Source: Alphaproteobacteria bacterium (GTDB taxonomy: Bacteria > Pseudomonadota > Alphaproteobacteria > Ferrovibrionales > Ferrovibrionaceae). Taken from it: a stretch of DNA of 64,000 bases. Within the stretch, counting starts at the first letter, position 1. Each line of letters begins with the position of its first letter. A program made the position numbers and the translations under genes. Below the pieces are notes generated by a model. The model had not been told where the DNA came from and ran no database searches. It saw only the letters and a list, made by a program, of their open reading frames with translations. Location: positions 62,001-126,000 of the forward strand of contig JAFKFH010000014.1 of assembly GCA_017307375.1 (NCBI GenBank). Reading direction: 5' to 3'. Below, piece after piece: positions 24,701 through 33,594 of this stretch.

Positions 24701-27205
24701 TCAGGCGTGGCGCAGGGCCGGGGCCGGCCGTTCGCTGAGCGCCCGCCAGGTGCCGAGCAGGCCGAGCACCACGGTCAGCGCCGTGCCGCCGACCGCGGTG
24801 CCGATCATCGTCCAGGGCAGGAAGATCCACGGCGCCTTCATGACCTGCGTGACCACGCCCCAGGCGACGGCCCAGCCGATCAGACCGGCCACCACCGCGG
24901 TGACGAGGCCGAGCAGCGCGTATTCCAGCAGATAGGCGCGCGCGATATCGGCCCGCGTCGCCCCCAGCACCTTGAAGATCACCGCTTCGCGCACCCGCCG
25001 GCGATGCCCCGCCGCGATCGCACCGCCGAGCACGAGCAGGCCTGCCACCAGCGTCACCGCCGCGGCGCCGCGCACCGCGGCCCCCACGGCGGCGATCAGG
25101 GTCTGGGCCTGATCGATCGCTTCCTTCAGGCGGATCGCCGAGATGTTGGCGTAGCGGTCGGTCACGGCGCGAAAGATCGCATCCTCCCCCGCCGGGTCGG
25201 CCTTGACCGTGGCGATATGCGTATGTGGCGCCGCCTCCAGCACCCCGGGCGAAAAGATCAGGACGAAGTTCAGCGAGAACGAAGTCCAGTCGAGCTTGCG
25301 CAGCGAGGCGATGGTCGCCTCCATCTCGCGCCCCAGCACGTTGACGGTAATCCGGTCGCCCACCTTCAGGCCCAGCCCCTTGGCGGCCTCGGCCTCCAGC
25401 GAGACCAGCGGCGGCCCCTTGTAATCGGCCGGCCACCAGGCGCCCTCGACGATTTCGTTGTTGTCGGGCAGGGCTGCCGAATAGGTCAGGCCGCGATCGC
25501 CGCGCAGCACCCAGCGCTGTTCGGGCGAGGCCGAGATCTTGTCGGCCGGAACGCCGTTGACCTGCGAGATGCGGCCGCGCAGCGACGCCACCCGCCGGAT
25601 CTCGCCGGCGCCGGGCACGGCCTTGACCGTCTGCTCGAATCCCTCGACCTGGTCGGGCTGGATATCGACGAAGAAGAACGAGGGCGCCTCCTTGGGCAGG
25701 CGTTCGTCGATCTGGCGGGCGAGATTGCCCTGGATGAGCGCGATGCCGACGAGCAGCGTCAGGCCCAGGCCGAGCGACAGCACGACGCTGGCCGTCGCCG
25801 AACCCGGCCGATGCAGGCTGGTGACGGCAAAGCGCAGCGCGGTCGATCGCGGCCGCCCTGCCCGTCGGGCCAGGACCTGGACCAGCGTGGCCGCCAGCCG
25901 CAGCACGACAAAACTGGCGATGGCACCACCGACGAACATCAGGGCGAAGCGCCGCTCGTCGGTCGTCGCCACGGCAACCGTGGCGGCAAGTCCCAGGGCC
26001 GCCAGCATCGCCCCGAGATAGACCGGCCGCGGCCAGCGGCGGGCCGGGGCGACGAGATCGCGGAACAGCCCGGCCGGCGCCACGTCGCGGGCACGCGCCA
26101 GCGGCCACAGCGCAAAGGCCAAGGCGATCAGGAGGCCATAGAGCAGCGCCAGGCCGAGCGCCTGGGGATAGATGCCCAGCTCGACCGGAATCGGCATCAT
26201 GTCGCCGATCAGCCGCACCAGCAGCACCGGCAGCGCCGCGCCGAGGCCCAGCCCGATCATGATGCCGATCAGCGCCAGGATCAGGATCTGCACCAGATAG
26301 ATGCGGAAGATGTCGGCGCCCGAGGCACCGAGGCATTTCAGCGTCGCGATCGTCGCCGTCTTGCCTTCGAGATAGGCCCGCGTGGCATTGCCGACACCGA
26401 CGCCGCCGACCAGCAGCGCGGTCAGGCCGACCAGCACCAGGAACAGCCCGACCCGGTCGAAGAACTGGCGCAGGCCGGGGCTGGCATTGCGCCAGTCGCG
26501 CACCCTCCAGCCGGCATCGGGGAACTTTGTCTTGGCCTCGTTCATCACCGCGGAATCGAGGCGGTCGGGCGGCAGGGCCAGACGGTACTGGTAGTAGATC
26601 AGGCTGCCCGGGGTGATCAGCCCGGTCCGTTCCAGCGCCGCCGTCGCCATCAGCACGCGGGGACCGAGCGTAAGCCCCTCTGTCGCCCGGTCGGCCTCGC
26701 GCACCACGCGGGCCCGGACCGTCAGCGCCTCGTCGCCGACCGTCAGCTTGTCGCCGACCTTGATGCCGAGACGCCCGAGCAGGGTTTCGTCGACCGCGAC
26801 GCCGCCGTCGCGGAAGGCGTCGGCCAGCGGCATCGGCGGGTCGAGCTGGACAGACCCGTAAAGCGGATAGGCCTGGTCGGCGGACTTGATCTCGACCAGC
26901 GTCCGGCGGTCGCCGGCATGGGCCATCGCGCGCATCTGCAGCACGGTGGAGACCTTGCCCTGCGCGTTCAGCCAGGCGAGTTCCTCGTCACTGGCCGAGC
27001 GATGGATCAGGCGGAATTCGACGTCACCGCCCAGCAGGCCGCGGCCATCGCGCGACAGGCTGGTATCGATACCCTGTGACAGCGAGGCGACGCCGGCGAT
27101 GGCGGCCACGCCAAGTGCGAGGCAGGCCAGAAAGACGTAGAAGCCCTTCAGGCCGCCGCGCAGTTCGCGCAGCGCATAGCGGAAGGCGAGGCCGAGCGAA
27201 CCCAT
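24701..27205 (-). CDS. ABC transporter permease, FtsX/YbbP family
   Basis: An 834-residue membrane protein with the duplicated FtsX-domain architecture: one N-terminal helix (about 25-45), a large periplasmic domain, three helices, a four-helix central block, a second periplasmic domain, and three C-terminal helices with the motif REAVIFKVLGATRADIARAYL. This is the YbbP-type mechanotransmission permease, not an importer. Together with the ATPase encoded immediately upstream (TGATG overlap of stop and start) it probably handles lipoprotein or lipid release at the inner membrane; exact cargo is unknown. Confidence 0.9.
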   Translation of the reverse strand: MGSLGLAFRYALRELRGGLKGFYVFLACLALGVAAIAGVASLSQGIDTSLSRDGRGLLGGDVEFRLIHRSASDEELAWLNAQGKVSTVLQMRAMAHAGDRRTLVEIKSADQAYPLYGSVQLDPPMPLADAFRDGGVAVDETLLGRLGIKVGDKLTVGDEALTVRARVVREADRATEGLTLGPRVLMATAALERTGLITPGSLIYYQYRLALPPDRLDSAVMNEAKTKFPDAGWRVRDWRNASPGLRQFFDRVGLFLVLVGLTALLVGGVGVGNATRAYLEGKTATIATLKCLGASGADIFRIYLVQILILALIGIMIGLGLGAALPVLLVRLIGDMMPIPVELGIYPQALGLALLYGLLIALAFALWPLARARDVAPAGLFRDLVAPARRWPRPVYLGAMLAALGLAATVAVATTDERRFALMFVGGAIASFVVLRLAATLVQVLARRAGRPRSTALRFAVTSLHRPGSATASVVLSLGLGLTLLVGIALIQGNLARQIDERLPKEAPSFFFVDIQPDQVEGFEQTVKAVPGAGEIRRVASLRGRISQVNGVPADKISASPEQRWVLRGDRGLTYSAALPDNNEIVEGAWWPADYKGPPLVSLEAEAAKGLGLKVGDRITVNVLGREMEATIASLRKLDWTSFSLNFVLIFSPGVLEAAPHTHIATVKADPAGEDAIFRAVTDRYANISAIRLKEAIDQAQTLIAAVGAAVRGAAAVTLVAGLLVLGGAIAAGHRRRVREAVIFKVLGATRADIARAYLLEYALLGLVTAVVAGLIGWAVAWGVVTQVMKAPWIFLPWTMIGTAVGGTALTVVLGLLGTWRALSERPAPALRHA

Positions 27206-27882
27206 CAGGCCACCACCCGGCCATCCTCGATGCGGACGACCCGGTCGCAGGCAGCGGCAAGGCCCGGATCATGGGTGATCAGGATCATCGTCGATCCCTT
27301 GGCCTGGCGCAGCGAGAACATCAGGTCGACGATGCCCTTGCCGGTATTGCCGTCGAGATTGCCGGTCGGTTCGTCGGCCAGCAACAGCTTGGGCATCGAG
27401 GCGACGGCACGGGCCAGCGCCACGCGCTGCTGTTCGCCGCCCGAAAGCTGGGCCGGGTAATGGTCGTGGCGATGGCCGAGGCCGACGGCGTCGAGCTCGG
27501 CCCGGGCAAGGTCGAGCGCGTCGCGCCGCCCGGCCAGTTCCATCGGCACCGCGACGTTCTCCAGCGCCGTCATCGTCGGGATCAGATGAAAGGATTGAAA
27601 GACGATGCCGAGCGTATCGCGGCGGAAGAGCGCCAACTGGTCTTCGCCCAGCGCCGAGAGATCGCGGCCGGCGACCGACACGCGGCCGGCCGAGGCTTTC
27701 TCGAGGCCGGCCATGATCGCCAGCATCGTCGACTTGCCCGACCCCGACGGGCCGACGATGCCGACGGTCTCGCCCTGGCCGACCTGGAAGGTGACCCCCC
27801 TGAGGATGTTTACCGGTCCGGCGGCGCTGGTGAGGGTGAGATGGACATCGGCCAGGTCGACCATCAACGGCGAGGCGGTCAT
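27205..27882 (-). CDS. ABC transporter ATPase, YbbA/LolD-like
   Basis: A 225-residue nucleotide-binding subunit with Walker A GPSGSGKST, signature LSGGEQQR, Walker B LLLADEPTGNLD and the switch histidine in LITHD. The sequence and the pairing with a long FtsX-type permease match YbbA-YbbP. The two are coupled by a one-base stop/start overlap. In several bacteria this pair is next to tesA-like esterases; here a TesA-like gene lies about 5 kb away at 32.4 kb, not adjacent. Confidence 0.93.
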   Translation of the reverse strand: MTASPLMVDLADVHLTLTSAAGPVNILRGVTFQVGQGETVGIVGPSGSGKSTMLAIMAGLEKASAGRVSVAGRDLSALGEDQLALFRRDTLGIVFQSFHLIPTMTALENVAVPMELAGRRDALDLARAELDAVGLGHRHDHYPAQLSGGEQQRVALARAVASMPKLLLADEPTGNLDGNTGKGIVDLMFSLRQAKGSTMILITHDPGLAAACDRVVRIEDGRVVA

Positions 27883-27980
27883 CGATTTCCTTTCGGGATC
27901 GCAGTCTGCGGCAGGAAAGCATGACTATGGCAGGCATGCATGTCCGTTCAATGCCGCTTCCGGCGCAAATGTGATCGCCG

Positions 27981-28877
27981 TCACGCGATCTGGCGGTGCA
28001 GCCAGTCGCGAAAACGGCGCAGCCGCGGGGTGTCGGCGGCGCCTTGCGCGGCGACCAGCCAGTAGGACGATTCGTCGGGAATCTGCGGCTCGCAGACCGC
28101 GACCAGGCGGCCGTCGGCCAGTTCGGGTCCGATCAGCGCCAGCCGGCCGAGCGCCACGCCCTGGCCGGCCAGGGCGGCCTGGATCACGACATTGTAATCG
28201 CCGAGCTGGCGCTCCTCGCGTCCGCGCGCGCCGCCAATGCCGGCTGCCTCGAGCCAGAAGGCCCAGGAATCGCGGCGGGTGGCGTGCAGCAGCACCCCTC
28301 GGGTCAGGTCGCGCGGTCGCTTCAGCCGGTTCTGGGCGATATAGGCCGGCGTCGCTACCGGCACGATCTGCTCGCCCATCAGCCGTTCGGCCCGGCAATC
28401 GGGCCAGCCGCCGGGACCGTAGCGCAACGCCGCCTCGGCGCGGGGCGACGGAAACTGAATGAGGTCGTGGCTGGGGTCGAGTTCGATCACGAGGCCTTTC
28501 GGCGGGTCCGCGGCAAGGCGCGGCATCAGCCAGCGGGCGGCAAACGATGGCAGCGCGGAAATCACCAGCCGGTCGGGGCGCTGTTCCGACCGGATCGCCG
28601 CCGTGCCGCGGGCGATGACCGCCAATCCGTCCTGCACGGCCGCCAGATAGCGCCGGCCGGCGGGGGTCAGGGCCACGGCGCGGATCCGCCGCTCGAACAG
28701 CCGCGCGCCCAGGACCTGCTCCAGCCCCCGGATGCGGCGGCTGACCGCGCCTTGCGTCACCCCGAGCTCGGCTGCGGCAAGGGTGAACGACAAGTGCCGT
28801 CCCGCCGCCTCGAAGGCGCGCAACGCATCGAGGCTCGGCAGGCGCCAGGCGGCAACGGATGACTGCAGATCATGCAT
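27981..28877 (-). CDS. LysR family regulator, GcvA-like
   Basis: A 298-residue protein. The N-terminal PSLDALRAFEAAGRHLSFTLA and TQGAVSRRIRGLEQVLGARLF are typical of the GcvA-type LysR subgroup, followed by a periplasmic-binding-protein-like effector domain. It is divergent from a class V aminotransferase gene 105 bp away, its probable target. Confidence 0.88.
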   Translation of the reverse strand: MHDLQSSVAAWRLPSLDALRAFEAAGRHLSFTLAAAELGVTQGAVSRRIRGLEQVLGARLFERRIRAVALTPAGRRYLAAVQDGLAVIARGTAAIRSEQRPDRLVISALPSFAARWLMPRLAADPPKGLVIELDPSHDLIQFPSPRAEAALRYGPGGWPDCRAERLMGEQIVPVATPAYIAQNRLKRPRDLTRGVLLHATRRDSWAFWLEAAGIGGARGREERQLGDYNVVIQAALAGQGVALGRLALIGPELADGRLVAVCEPQIPDESSYWLVAAQGAADTPRLRRFRDWLHRQIA

Positions 28878-28982
28878 GACCGCGCGAGGATCGTTTGTGT
28901 TCCCGGTTCGGTCAATTGCACAATCCGCCTTCCTGATCAGGAAATCCCGCTAAGAAGTCGTTGCACTGCCCGAGGTAACCCG

Positions 28983-30152
28983 ATGGACGAACTGATCGCG
29001 CGGCTGCGCCGCCAGACGCCGGGCTGCGCGCGTGTCATCCACCTGAACAACGCAGGGGCGGCCCTGCCCGCCACCCCCGTGCTGGACGCGGTGCACGCCC
29101 ATCTGGCGCTGGAGGCCGAGATCGGCCCGATGGAGGCCGGCGAGCGGATGGCGGACCGCTTCGCGGCATTGCATCCGTTGGCCGCGCAGCTGCTGGGCGC
29201 TGCGCCCGACGAGATCGCGCTGACCGATTCGGTGACCCGCGGCTGGCAGCACGCCTTCGCCAGCCTGCCGCTGAAGCCCGGCGCCCGCCTGCTGACCCAC
29301 CGCAGCGAATGGGCCGGCAACCTGGCGAGCCTCAATCGCCGGGCCGCCGAGATCGGCGGCAGCGTCGAGATCATTCCCTCCGATGCCGACGGCACGGTCT
29401 CGCTCGCGGCGCTGGAGGCGATGATCGACGAACGGGTGGGCCTGATCGCGCTGACCTGGGCGCCGGCCAATGGCGGGCTGCTGAACGATGCCGCCGGCGT
29501 CGGACGGATCGCCCGGTCCGCCGGCATTCCCTATCTGGTCGATGCCGCACAGGTCGTCGGGCAATGGCCGGTCGACGTCGCCGCGCTGCACTGCGACTTC
29601 CTTGCCTGCAACGGCCGCAAGCACCTGCGGGCGCCACGCGGCACCGGGCTGCTCTATGTCGGCCGGGCCATTCGGGCACGGATCGAGCCGCCGCACCTCG
29701 ATGCCTGGTCGGCACCCTGGCCCGACCAGCAGCCCCGTGGCGATGCCCGCGCCTTCGAGGCGACCGAAGCGGCGGCGGCGATGCGTCTGGGCCTCGGTGT
29801 CGCCATCGAGCAGGCGCTCGCCCTCGGCCTCGACTGGATCGCCGCGCGGATCGCGCTGCTGGCCGGGCGGGCGCGCGACGGCCTGGCACGGCTGCCCGGG
29901 GTGACCGTCCGCGACCTCGGCACCGTCCGGACCGGCATCGTATCGTTCACGGTCGACGGCGTCGCGCCGCAGGAGCTGCGCAGACGGCTGGCGGCCGAGG
30001 GCATCAATCTCGGCGCCAACGGCCGGACCTACACCCCGCTGGACCTGATCGCCCGCGATCTCGGCGACCTGATGCGGCTGAGCCCGAGCTACTACAACAC
30101 CGAGGACGAGATCGACCGGGCGATCGAGGCGGTCGGCCGCCTCGGCCGTTGA
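28983..30152 (+). CDS. class V aminotransferase (cysteine desulfurase/kynureninase-like fold)
   Basis: A 389-residue PLP enzyme. HLNNAGAALPATPVLDAV opens the protein as in class V enzymes; the PLP-binding aspartate lies in LVDAAQVVGQWPVDV and the Schiff-base lysine in CNGRKHLRAPRGTG. A desulfurase would need a C-terminal loop cysteine, which is not evident, so a lyase or isopenicillin-epimerase-like role is equally possible. It starts at ATG 28983 after AGGTAACCCG and is divergent from the GcvA-like LysR. Confidence 0.82.
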   Translation: MDELIARLRRQTPGCARVIHLNNAGAALPATPVLDAVHAHLALEAEIGPMEAGERMADRFAALHPLAAQLLGAAPDEIALTDSVTRGWQHAFASLPLKPGARLLTHRSEWAGNLASLNRRAAEIGGSVEIIPSDADGTVSLAALEAMIDERVGLIALTWAPANGGLLNDAAGVGRIARSAGIPYLVDAAQVVGQWPVDVAALHCDFLACNGRKHLRAPRGTGLLYVGRAIRARIEPPHLDAWSAPWPDQQPRGDARAFEATEAAAAMRLGLGVAIEQALALGLDWIAARIALLAGRARDGLARLPGVTVRDLGTVRTGIVSFTVDGVAPQELRRRLAAEGINLGANGRTYTPLDLIARDLGDLMRLSPSYYNTEDEIDRAIEAVGRLGR

Positions 30153-30184
30153 CGCGGAGGGCGGAGCCGGCCGATCCTGCCGGC

Positions 30185-30655
30185 ATGTCCGCCCAGCCGC
30201 CGATACCAGTCCGCCGTACGATCCTGCTGCTCCTGGCGGCAAGCCTTGCCGCCTGCGGCACCCCGGTGCCGATCAAGGAAAAGTTCCCGCCCGCGCCGAT
30301 CGGAACCGGCGCGACCCTGGCCGGCACGGTCAGCTATGGTGAACCGGTCGTGCTGCCCGACGGCGCAGTGGTCGAGGTGCGCCTGCAGGACATGTCGCGG
30401 GCCGACGGCGCGACCTTCCTGCTCGGCCGCGGCCGCAGCCCCGCCGCCGGGCTGCAGGGCAATATTTCCTACAGCCTCAGCTACGATCCCGCCCGCATCC
30501 AGCCCGGCGGCCAATACGGCCTGACCGCGCGGATCGAGGTGGGCAACCAGATCCTGTTCGTCAGTGGCGACCCGGTGCCGGTGCTGACCGGCGACGACCG
30601 CCAGGACCATGCCGGCCGGGCCAACATCCGGGTCAGGCCGGCGGCGAAACGCTGA
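30185..30655 (+). CDS. YbaY-family lipoprotein
   Basis: A 156-residue exported protein with a clear lipobox (LAASLAAC, cysteine near residue 24) and a YbaY-type domain: LAGTVSYGEPVVLPDGAVVEVRLQD, then SYSLSYDPARIQPGGQYGLTARI. Members are cell-envelope lipoproteins of unclear function, sometimes linked to secretion pilotins. A second protein of this type is encoded at 33056. Its 3' end overlaps the convergent sigma factor gene by 23 nt. Confidence 0.82.
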   Translation: MSAQPPIPVRRTILLLLAASLAACGTPVPIKEKFPPAPIGTGATLAGTVSYGEPVVLPDGAVVEVRLQDMSRADGATFLLGRGRSPAAGLQGNISYSLSYDPARIQPGGQYGLTARIEVGNQILFVSGDPVPVLTGDDRQDHAGRANIRVRPAAKR

Positions 30656-31850
30656 TCTGCGCCAGCAGATAGGCCCTGACCGCCGCATCCTCGGTGAGGC
30701 CGGCTGCGGTCGCGAAGGCCTCGGCCGCCTCGGGGTGGCGGCCGAGCAAGGTCAGCGCGCGGGCCCGCGCCGCCCACCAGGGTTGATAGCGGCGGTCGCC
30801 GATCCCGTCGAGCTGAACGATGGCCGCGGCCGGGTCCCCGGCGGCGGCGGTCGCCGCGGCACGGGCGACCAGCACGCCCACCGCGGGCGCGAGTTCGGCA
30901 AGATGATCGTAGAGCGCGACCAGAGCCGGCCAGTTGGTGGCGCCGGTTCGGGCCCGGGCGGCATGCACAGACTGGATCGCCGCCTCGATCTGGAACCGGC
31001 CGGGCCTGCCCATCCGGCCGGCGCTCGCCAGGATCGCCTCGGCCTCGGCGATCATGTCGGCCCGCCACCGGGAAGGATCCTGCCGGTCGAGCGGCACGAA
31101 GCAGCCTTCCCCGTCACGGCGCGCCGGCCGGCGCGCCTCGCAATGGAGCATCAGGGCAAGCAGGCCACGCGCCTCGGCACTCGCCGGCAGCAGGCCGACG
31201 ACGACGCGGGCGAGCCAGAGGGCCTCCTCGGCAAGACCCTTGCCGCGCGGTTCGGCATCATGCACGTCCTCCCATCCCGTGCCGTAGGCGGCATAGATCG
31301 CGGACAGGACGGCGTCGAGGCGGGCCGGCAAGGCATCCCGGTCGGGCACGGCAAAGGCGATCCCGGCATCGCGGATCTTGGCCTTGGCCCGCACCAGCCG
31401 CTGCCCCATCGCCGCCGGCGACGTCAGGAAACAGGCGGCAATGCGCTGGGCGTCGAGGCCGAGCACGGTCTGCAGCATCAGCGGCGCCTGGACCGCCCGG
31501 TCGATCGCCGGATGGGCACAAATAAAGAGCAGCGCCAGCCGCTGGTCCGGAATCTCGACCATCTCGTCGTCATGGGCGAGCATTTCAAGCATCGCCTGGC
31601 CGGCATCGACCACCCTGGCATGGCGGGCGACATGGCCGAGCGACCGGCGCGCCGCGGTGATCAGCCAGGCCTCGGGCCGGTCGGGCACGCCCCGCTCGGG
31701 CCAGGTCTGCAGGGCGCTGCGGAAGGCATCGGCCAGCGCATCCTCGGCCGCGGCGACATCCCGGGTCCGCGCACTCAGGATCGCGACCAGCTTGCCATAG
31801 GATTGGCGCGCCGCCCGTTCGGCCGCGCGGCGCGCCTCGCCTGCCGTCAT
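30633..31850 (-). CDS. ECF sigma factor of the ECF42 group with C-terminal TPR-like extension
   Basis: About 405 residues: region 2 and region 4 in the first 170 residues, then a DUF6596/TPR-like C-terminal domain ([21 protein letters not shown] and Ala-rich helices to the end). This long extension in place of an anti-sigma factor defines ECF42. Such genes are paired with DGPF/YCII proteins, and here the DGPF gene directly precedes with an ATGA overlap, so identification is strong. The target promoter is not visible. The extended C-terminus is known to be needed for activity in related systems. Confidence 0.9.
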   Translation of the reverse strand: MTAGEARRAAERAARQSYGKLVAILSARTRDVAAAEDALADAFRSALQTWPERGVPDRPEAWLITAARRSLGHVARHARVVDAGQAMLEMLAHDDEMVEIPDQRLALLFICAHPAIDRAVQAPLMLQTVLGLDAQRIAACFLTSPAAMGQRLVRAKAKIRDAGIAFAVPDRDALPARLDAVLSAIYAAYGTGWEDVHDAEPRGKGLAEEALWLARVVVGLLPASAEARGLLALMLHCEARRPARRDGEGCFVPLDRQDPSRWRADMIAEAEAILASAGRMGRPGRFQIEAAIQSVHAARARTGATNWPALVALYDHLAELAPAVGVLVARAAATAAAGDPAAAIVQLDGIGDRRYQPWWAARARALTLLGRHPEAAEAFATAAGLTEDAAVRAYLLAQISVSPPA

Positions 31851-32230
31851 CCGTGCCCGAACGGCGGCATCACCGGCCGCACCTCGACCGACCCGTCGAC
31901 CGCGGCCGGGCTGCGCGCCGCCCATTCGAGCGCCTGGTCGAGGTCGGGCACGTCGATGATGAAATAGCCGCCCAGCTGCTCCTTGGTGTCGGCGTAAGGG
32001 CCGTCCTGGACCTCGCGGGCGCCGTCGCGGACGCGTACCACCGTGGCGGTATGCGGCGGCTGCAGGCCGTTGCCCGAGCGCATGACGCCCGAGCCGCGCA
32101 GCGCGCCGATATAGGCCATCCAGGCGTCCCAGCGCGCCGGGTCCCTGTCCCACTCGGCATTCTCCCCGCCGGCATTGCGCCGATTGCCGAAGTTCGACTG
32201 GTCTTCGCGAAAGATGAGCATGTATTCCAT
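31847..32230 (-). CDS. DGPF/YCII-related protein, partner of ECF42 sigma factor
   Basis: A 127-residue protein of the YCII-related family with the DGPF-type motif in variant form (VQDGPYADTKEQLGGYFIIDV) followed by LDQALEWAARSP. ATG 32230 has GAGGAAAG upstream, preferred over a longer start. ECF42 factors commonly control DGPF genes, and here the two are coupled, so the operon may be autoregulated. Biochemical function of the family is unknown. Confidence 0.88.
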   Translation of the reverse strand: MEYMLIFREDQSNFGNRRNAGGENAEWDRDPARWDAWMAYIGALRGSGVMRSGNGLQPPHTATVVRVRDGAREVQDGPYADTKEQLGGYFIIDVPDLDQALEWAARSPAAVDGSVEVRPVMPPFGHG

Positions 32231-32439
32231 CGGCGCTTTCCTCGAGCTGCCTTTCAAGAACACCACGGCATCGTGCCCTGGTCGAGGCGGCCGTCATGGC
32301 CTTCCCTGCCTGCATGAGCCGCCACGGGGTCGCCGTTCGACAGACTGGCCAAAAAAAACTTGCCGCGCCATGCTTCGCCACCATTTCGTCGCGGTCATGT
32401 CCGAGGGTCGGACGTCGTCATCTGGAGGGTATTAACGCC

Positions 32440-33063
32440 ATGATCCGCCTGCTCCGCCCGGTACTCGTCGCGCTGGTCCTGACGGTTGCCGCCCCGTTGC
32501 TGGCCGCGGCGGCCCCCGCCCGTATCCTGATGCTCGGCGATTCGATCACAGCGGGCTATGGCCTCGCGCCCGAAGACGCCCTGCCCCGCCAACTGCAGGA
32601 CCGGCTGCGCAAGGATGGCATCGACGCGACGGTACTGGATGCCGGGGTGTCCGGCGACACCACCGCGGGCGGACGTTCGCGCCTTGCCTGGTCGCTGGCC
32701 GACAAGCCGACCCATGTGATCGTCGCCCTGGGCGGCAACGACCTGTTGCGGGCCATCGATCCGAAGGATATTCGCGCCAATCTCGATGCGATCCTGGCCG
32801 AATTGAAGAGCCGCAACATCCCGACGATGCTGGTGGGGATGATGGCGCCGGCCAATCTCGGCCGCGCCTACGCCGCCGATTTCGACCCGATCTACCCGGA
32901 GCTGGCGAAGAAATACGGCGCCAGGCTCTACCCCTTCCTGCTCGACGGGGTTGCGCTGGATGCGAAACTCAATCAACAAGATGGCATCCACCCCAACGCC
33001 CAGGGAGTCCGGGTGATCGTCGATCGCCTGGCCCCGCAAGTGGAGATGCTGATCCGTGATTGA
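32440..33063 (+). CDS. tesA: secreted arylesterase/thioesterase (TesA-like SGNH hydrolase)
   Basis: A 207-residue enzyme with a signal peptide (to about AAAAPA, residue 25) and the SGNH blocks: MLGDSITAGYG (nucleophile Ser), the Gly in GVSGDTTAGG, the Asn in ALGGNDLLR, and GIHPN with the catalytic Asp-x-His pattern. Length and motifs match periplasmic TesA/ArE esterases that cut acyl-CoA, aryl esters or lysophospholipids. RBS GGAGGG lies 10 nt before the ATG. The next gene overlaps its stop codon. Confidence 0.9.
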   Translation: MIRLLRPVLVALVLTVAAPLLAAAAPARILMLGDSITAGYGLAPEDALPRQLQDRLRKDGIDATVLDAGVSGDTTAGGRSRLAWSLADKPTHVIVALGGNDLLRAIDPKDIRANLDAILAELKSRNIPTMLVGMMAPANLGRAYAADFDPIYPELAKKYGARLYPFLLDGVALDAKLNQQDGIHPNAQGVRVIVDRLAPQVEMLIRD

Positions 33064-33505
33064 CCGCCGTGCCTTGTGCATCGCCGCCTTCGGCCTCGTC
33101 CTGACGCTTGCCGCCTGCGGCGGCGACGATGTCTGCGACGAATGCAAGCCCCGGCTCAGCGGCCCGCTGGAACTGACCGGGACGGTCACCTGGCCGTCGA
33201 CGCCGGAATTGCCGCCCGACGCCGAACTGTCAGTCGAACTGGTCCGGGTCCAGGGCGCCGGCGCGGTCAACAATGTGGTCGTGCGCACCAAGATGGCCGC
33301 CGCCACGGCGCAGCCTGTCCCCTACAAGCTGAGCTACAACGGCGGCTCGATCGAGCCGAACACGCTCTATTACGTCATCGGCCGGATCAAGAAGGGCGAC
33401 AAGCTGCTGATGATCAACGACCGCGGCTACGGCCTGCCCGGCAACGGCACCGGGCCGCTCGACATCGCGCTGGTGCCGGTGCCGACACAGCCCGGCAAGA
33501 ACTGA
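33056..33505 (+). CDS. second YbaY-like lipoprotein
   Basis: A 149-residue lipoprotein starting with GTG at 33056 and overlapping the tesA-like stop by 8 nt. Lipobox TLAAC places the acylated cysteine near residue 21. The domain LTGTVTWPSTPELPPDAELSVELVRVQ followed by YKLSYNGGSIEPNTLYYVIGRI is the same type as the lipoprotein at 30185. The coupling to a periplasmic esterase suggests a shared envelope role. Function unknown. Confidence 0.78.
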   Translation: MIDRRALCIAAFGLVLTLAACGGDDVCDECKPRLSGPLELTGTVTWPSTPELPPDAELSVELVRVQGAGAVNNVVVRTKMAAATAQPVPYKLSYNGGSIEPNTLYYVIGRIKKGDKLLMINDRGYGLPGNGTGPLDIALVPVPTQPGKN

Positions 33506-33535
33506 CAACAACCCGCTGACGAAAACCCGCTGACG

Positions 33536-33565
33536 AAAACGCCCCGGCGGTTGGCCGCCGGGGCG
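33536..33565 (-). terminator. intrinsic terminator of the pha operon
   Basis: CGCCCCGGCGG and CCGCCGGGGCG form a perfect 11-bp stem with a 4-nt loop, followed on the minus strand by TTTTCG. It starts 30 nt past the phaB stop. A twofold tandem copy of CCCGCTGACGAAAA abuts it on the far side. Confidence 0.8.
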
Positions 33566-33594
33566 CGATCGGATGCCGCGATCCCGTGATCGCG

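Noticed and set aside
24680-27079. A very long plus-strand open frame opposite the ABC permease
   Set aside because: It is antisense to a clear FtsX-type permease, is rich in Gln/Arg/His with no domain pattern, and is a typical GC-rich shadow frame.
32352-32359. Poly-A run as a promoter or terminator signal
   Set aside because: An isolated run of A with no stem and no paired -35/-10 elements.
33511-33538. Tandem copies of CCCGCTGACGAAAA as a possible repeat array
   Set aside because: Only two copies next to a terminator; too few to be an array, probably replication slippage.
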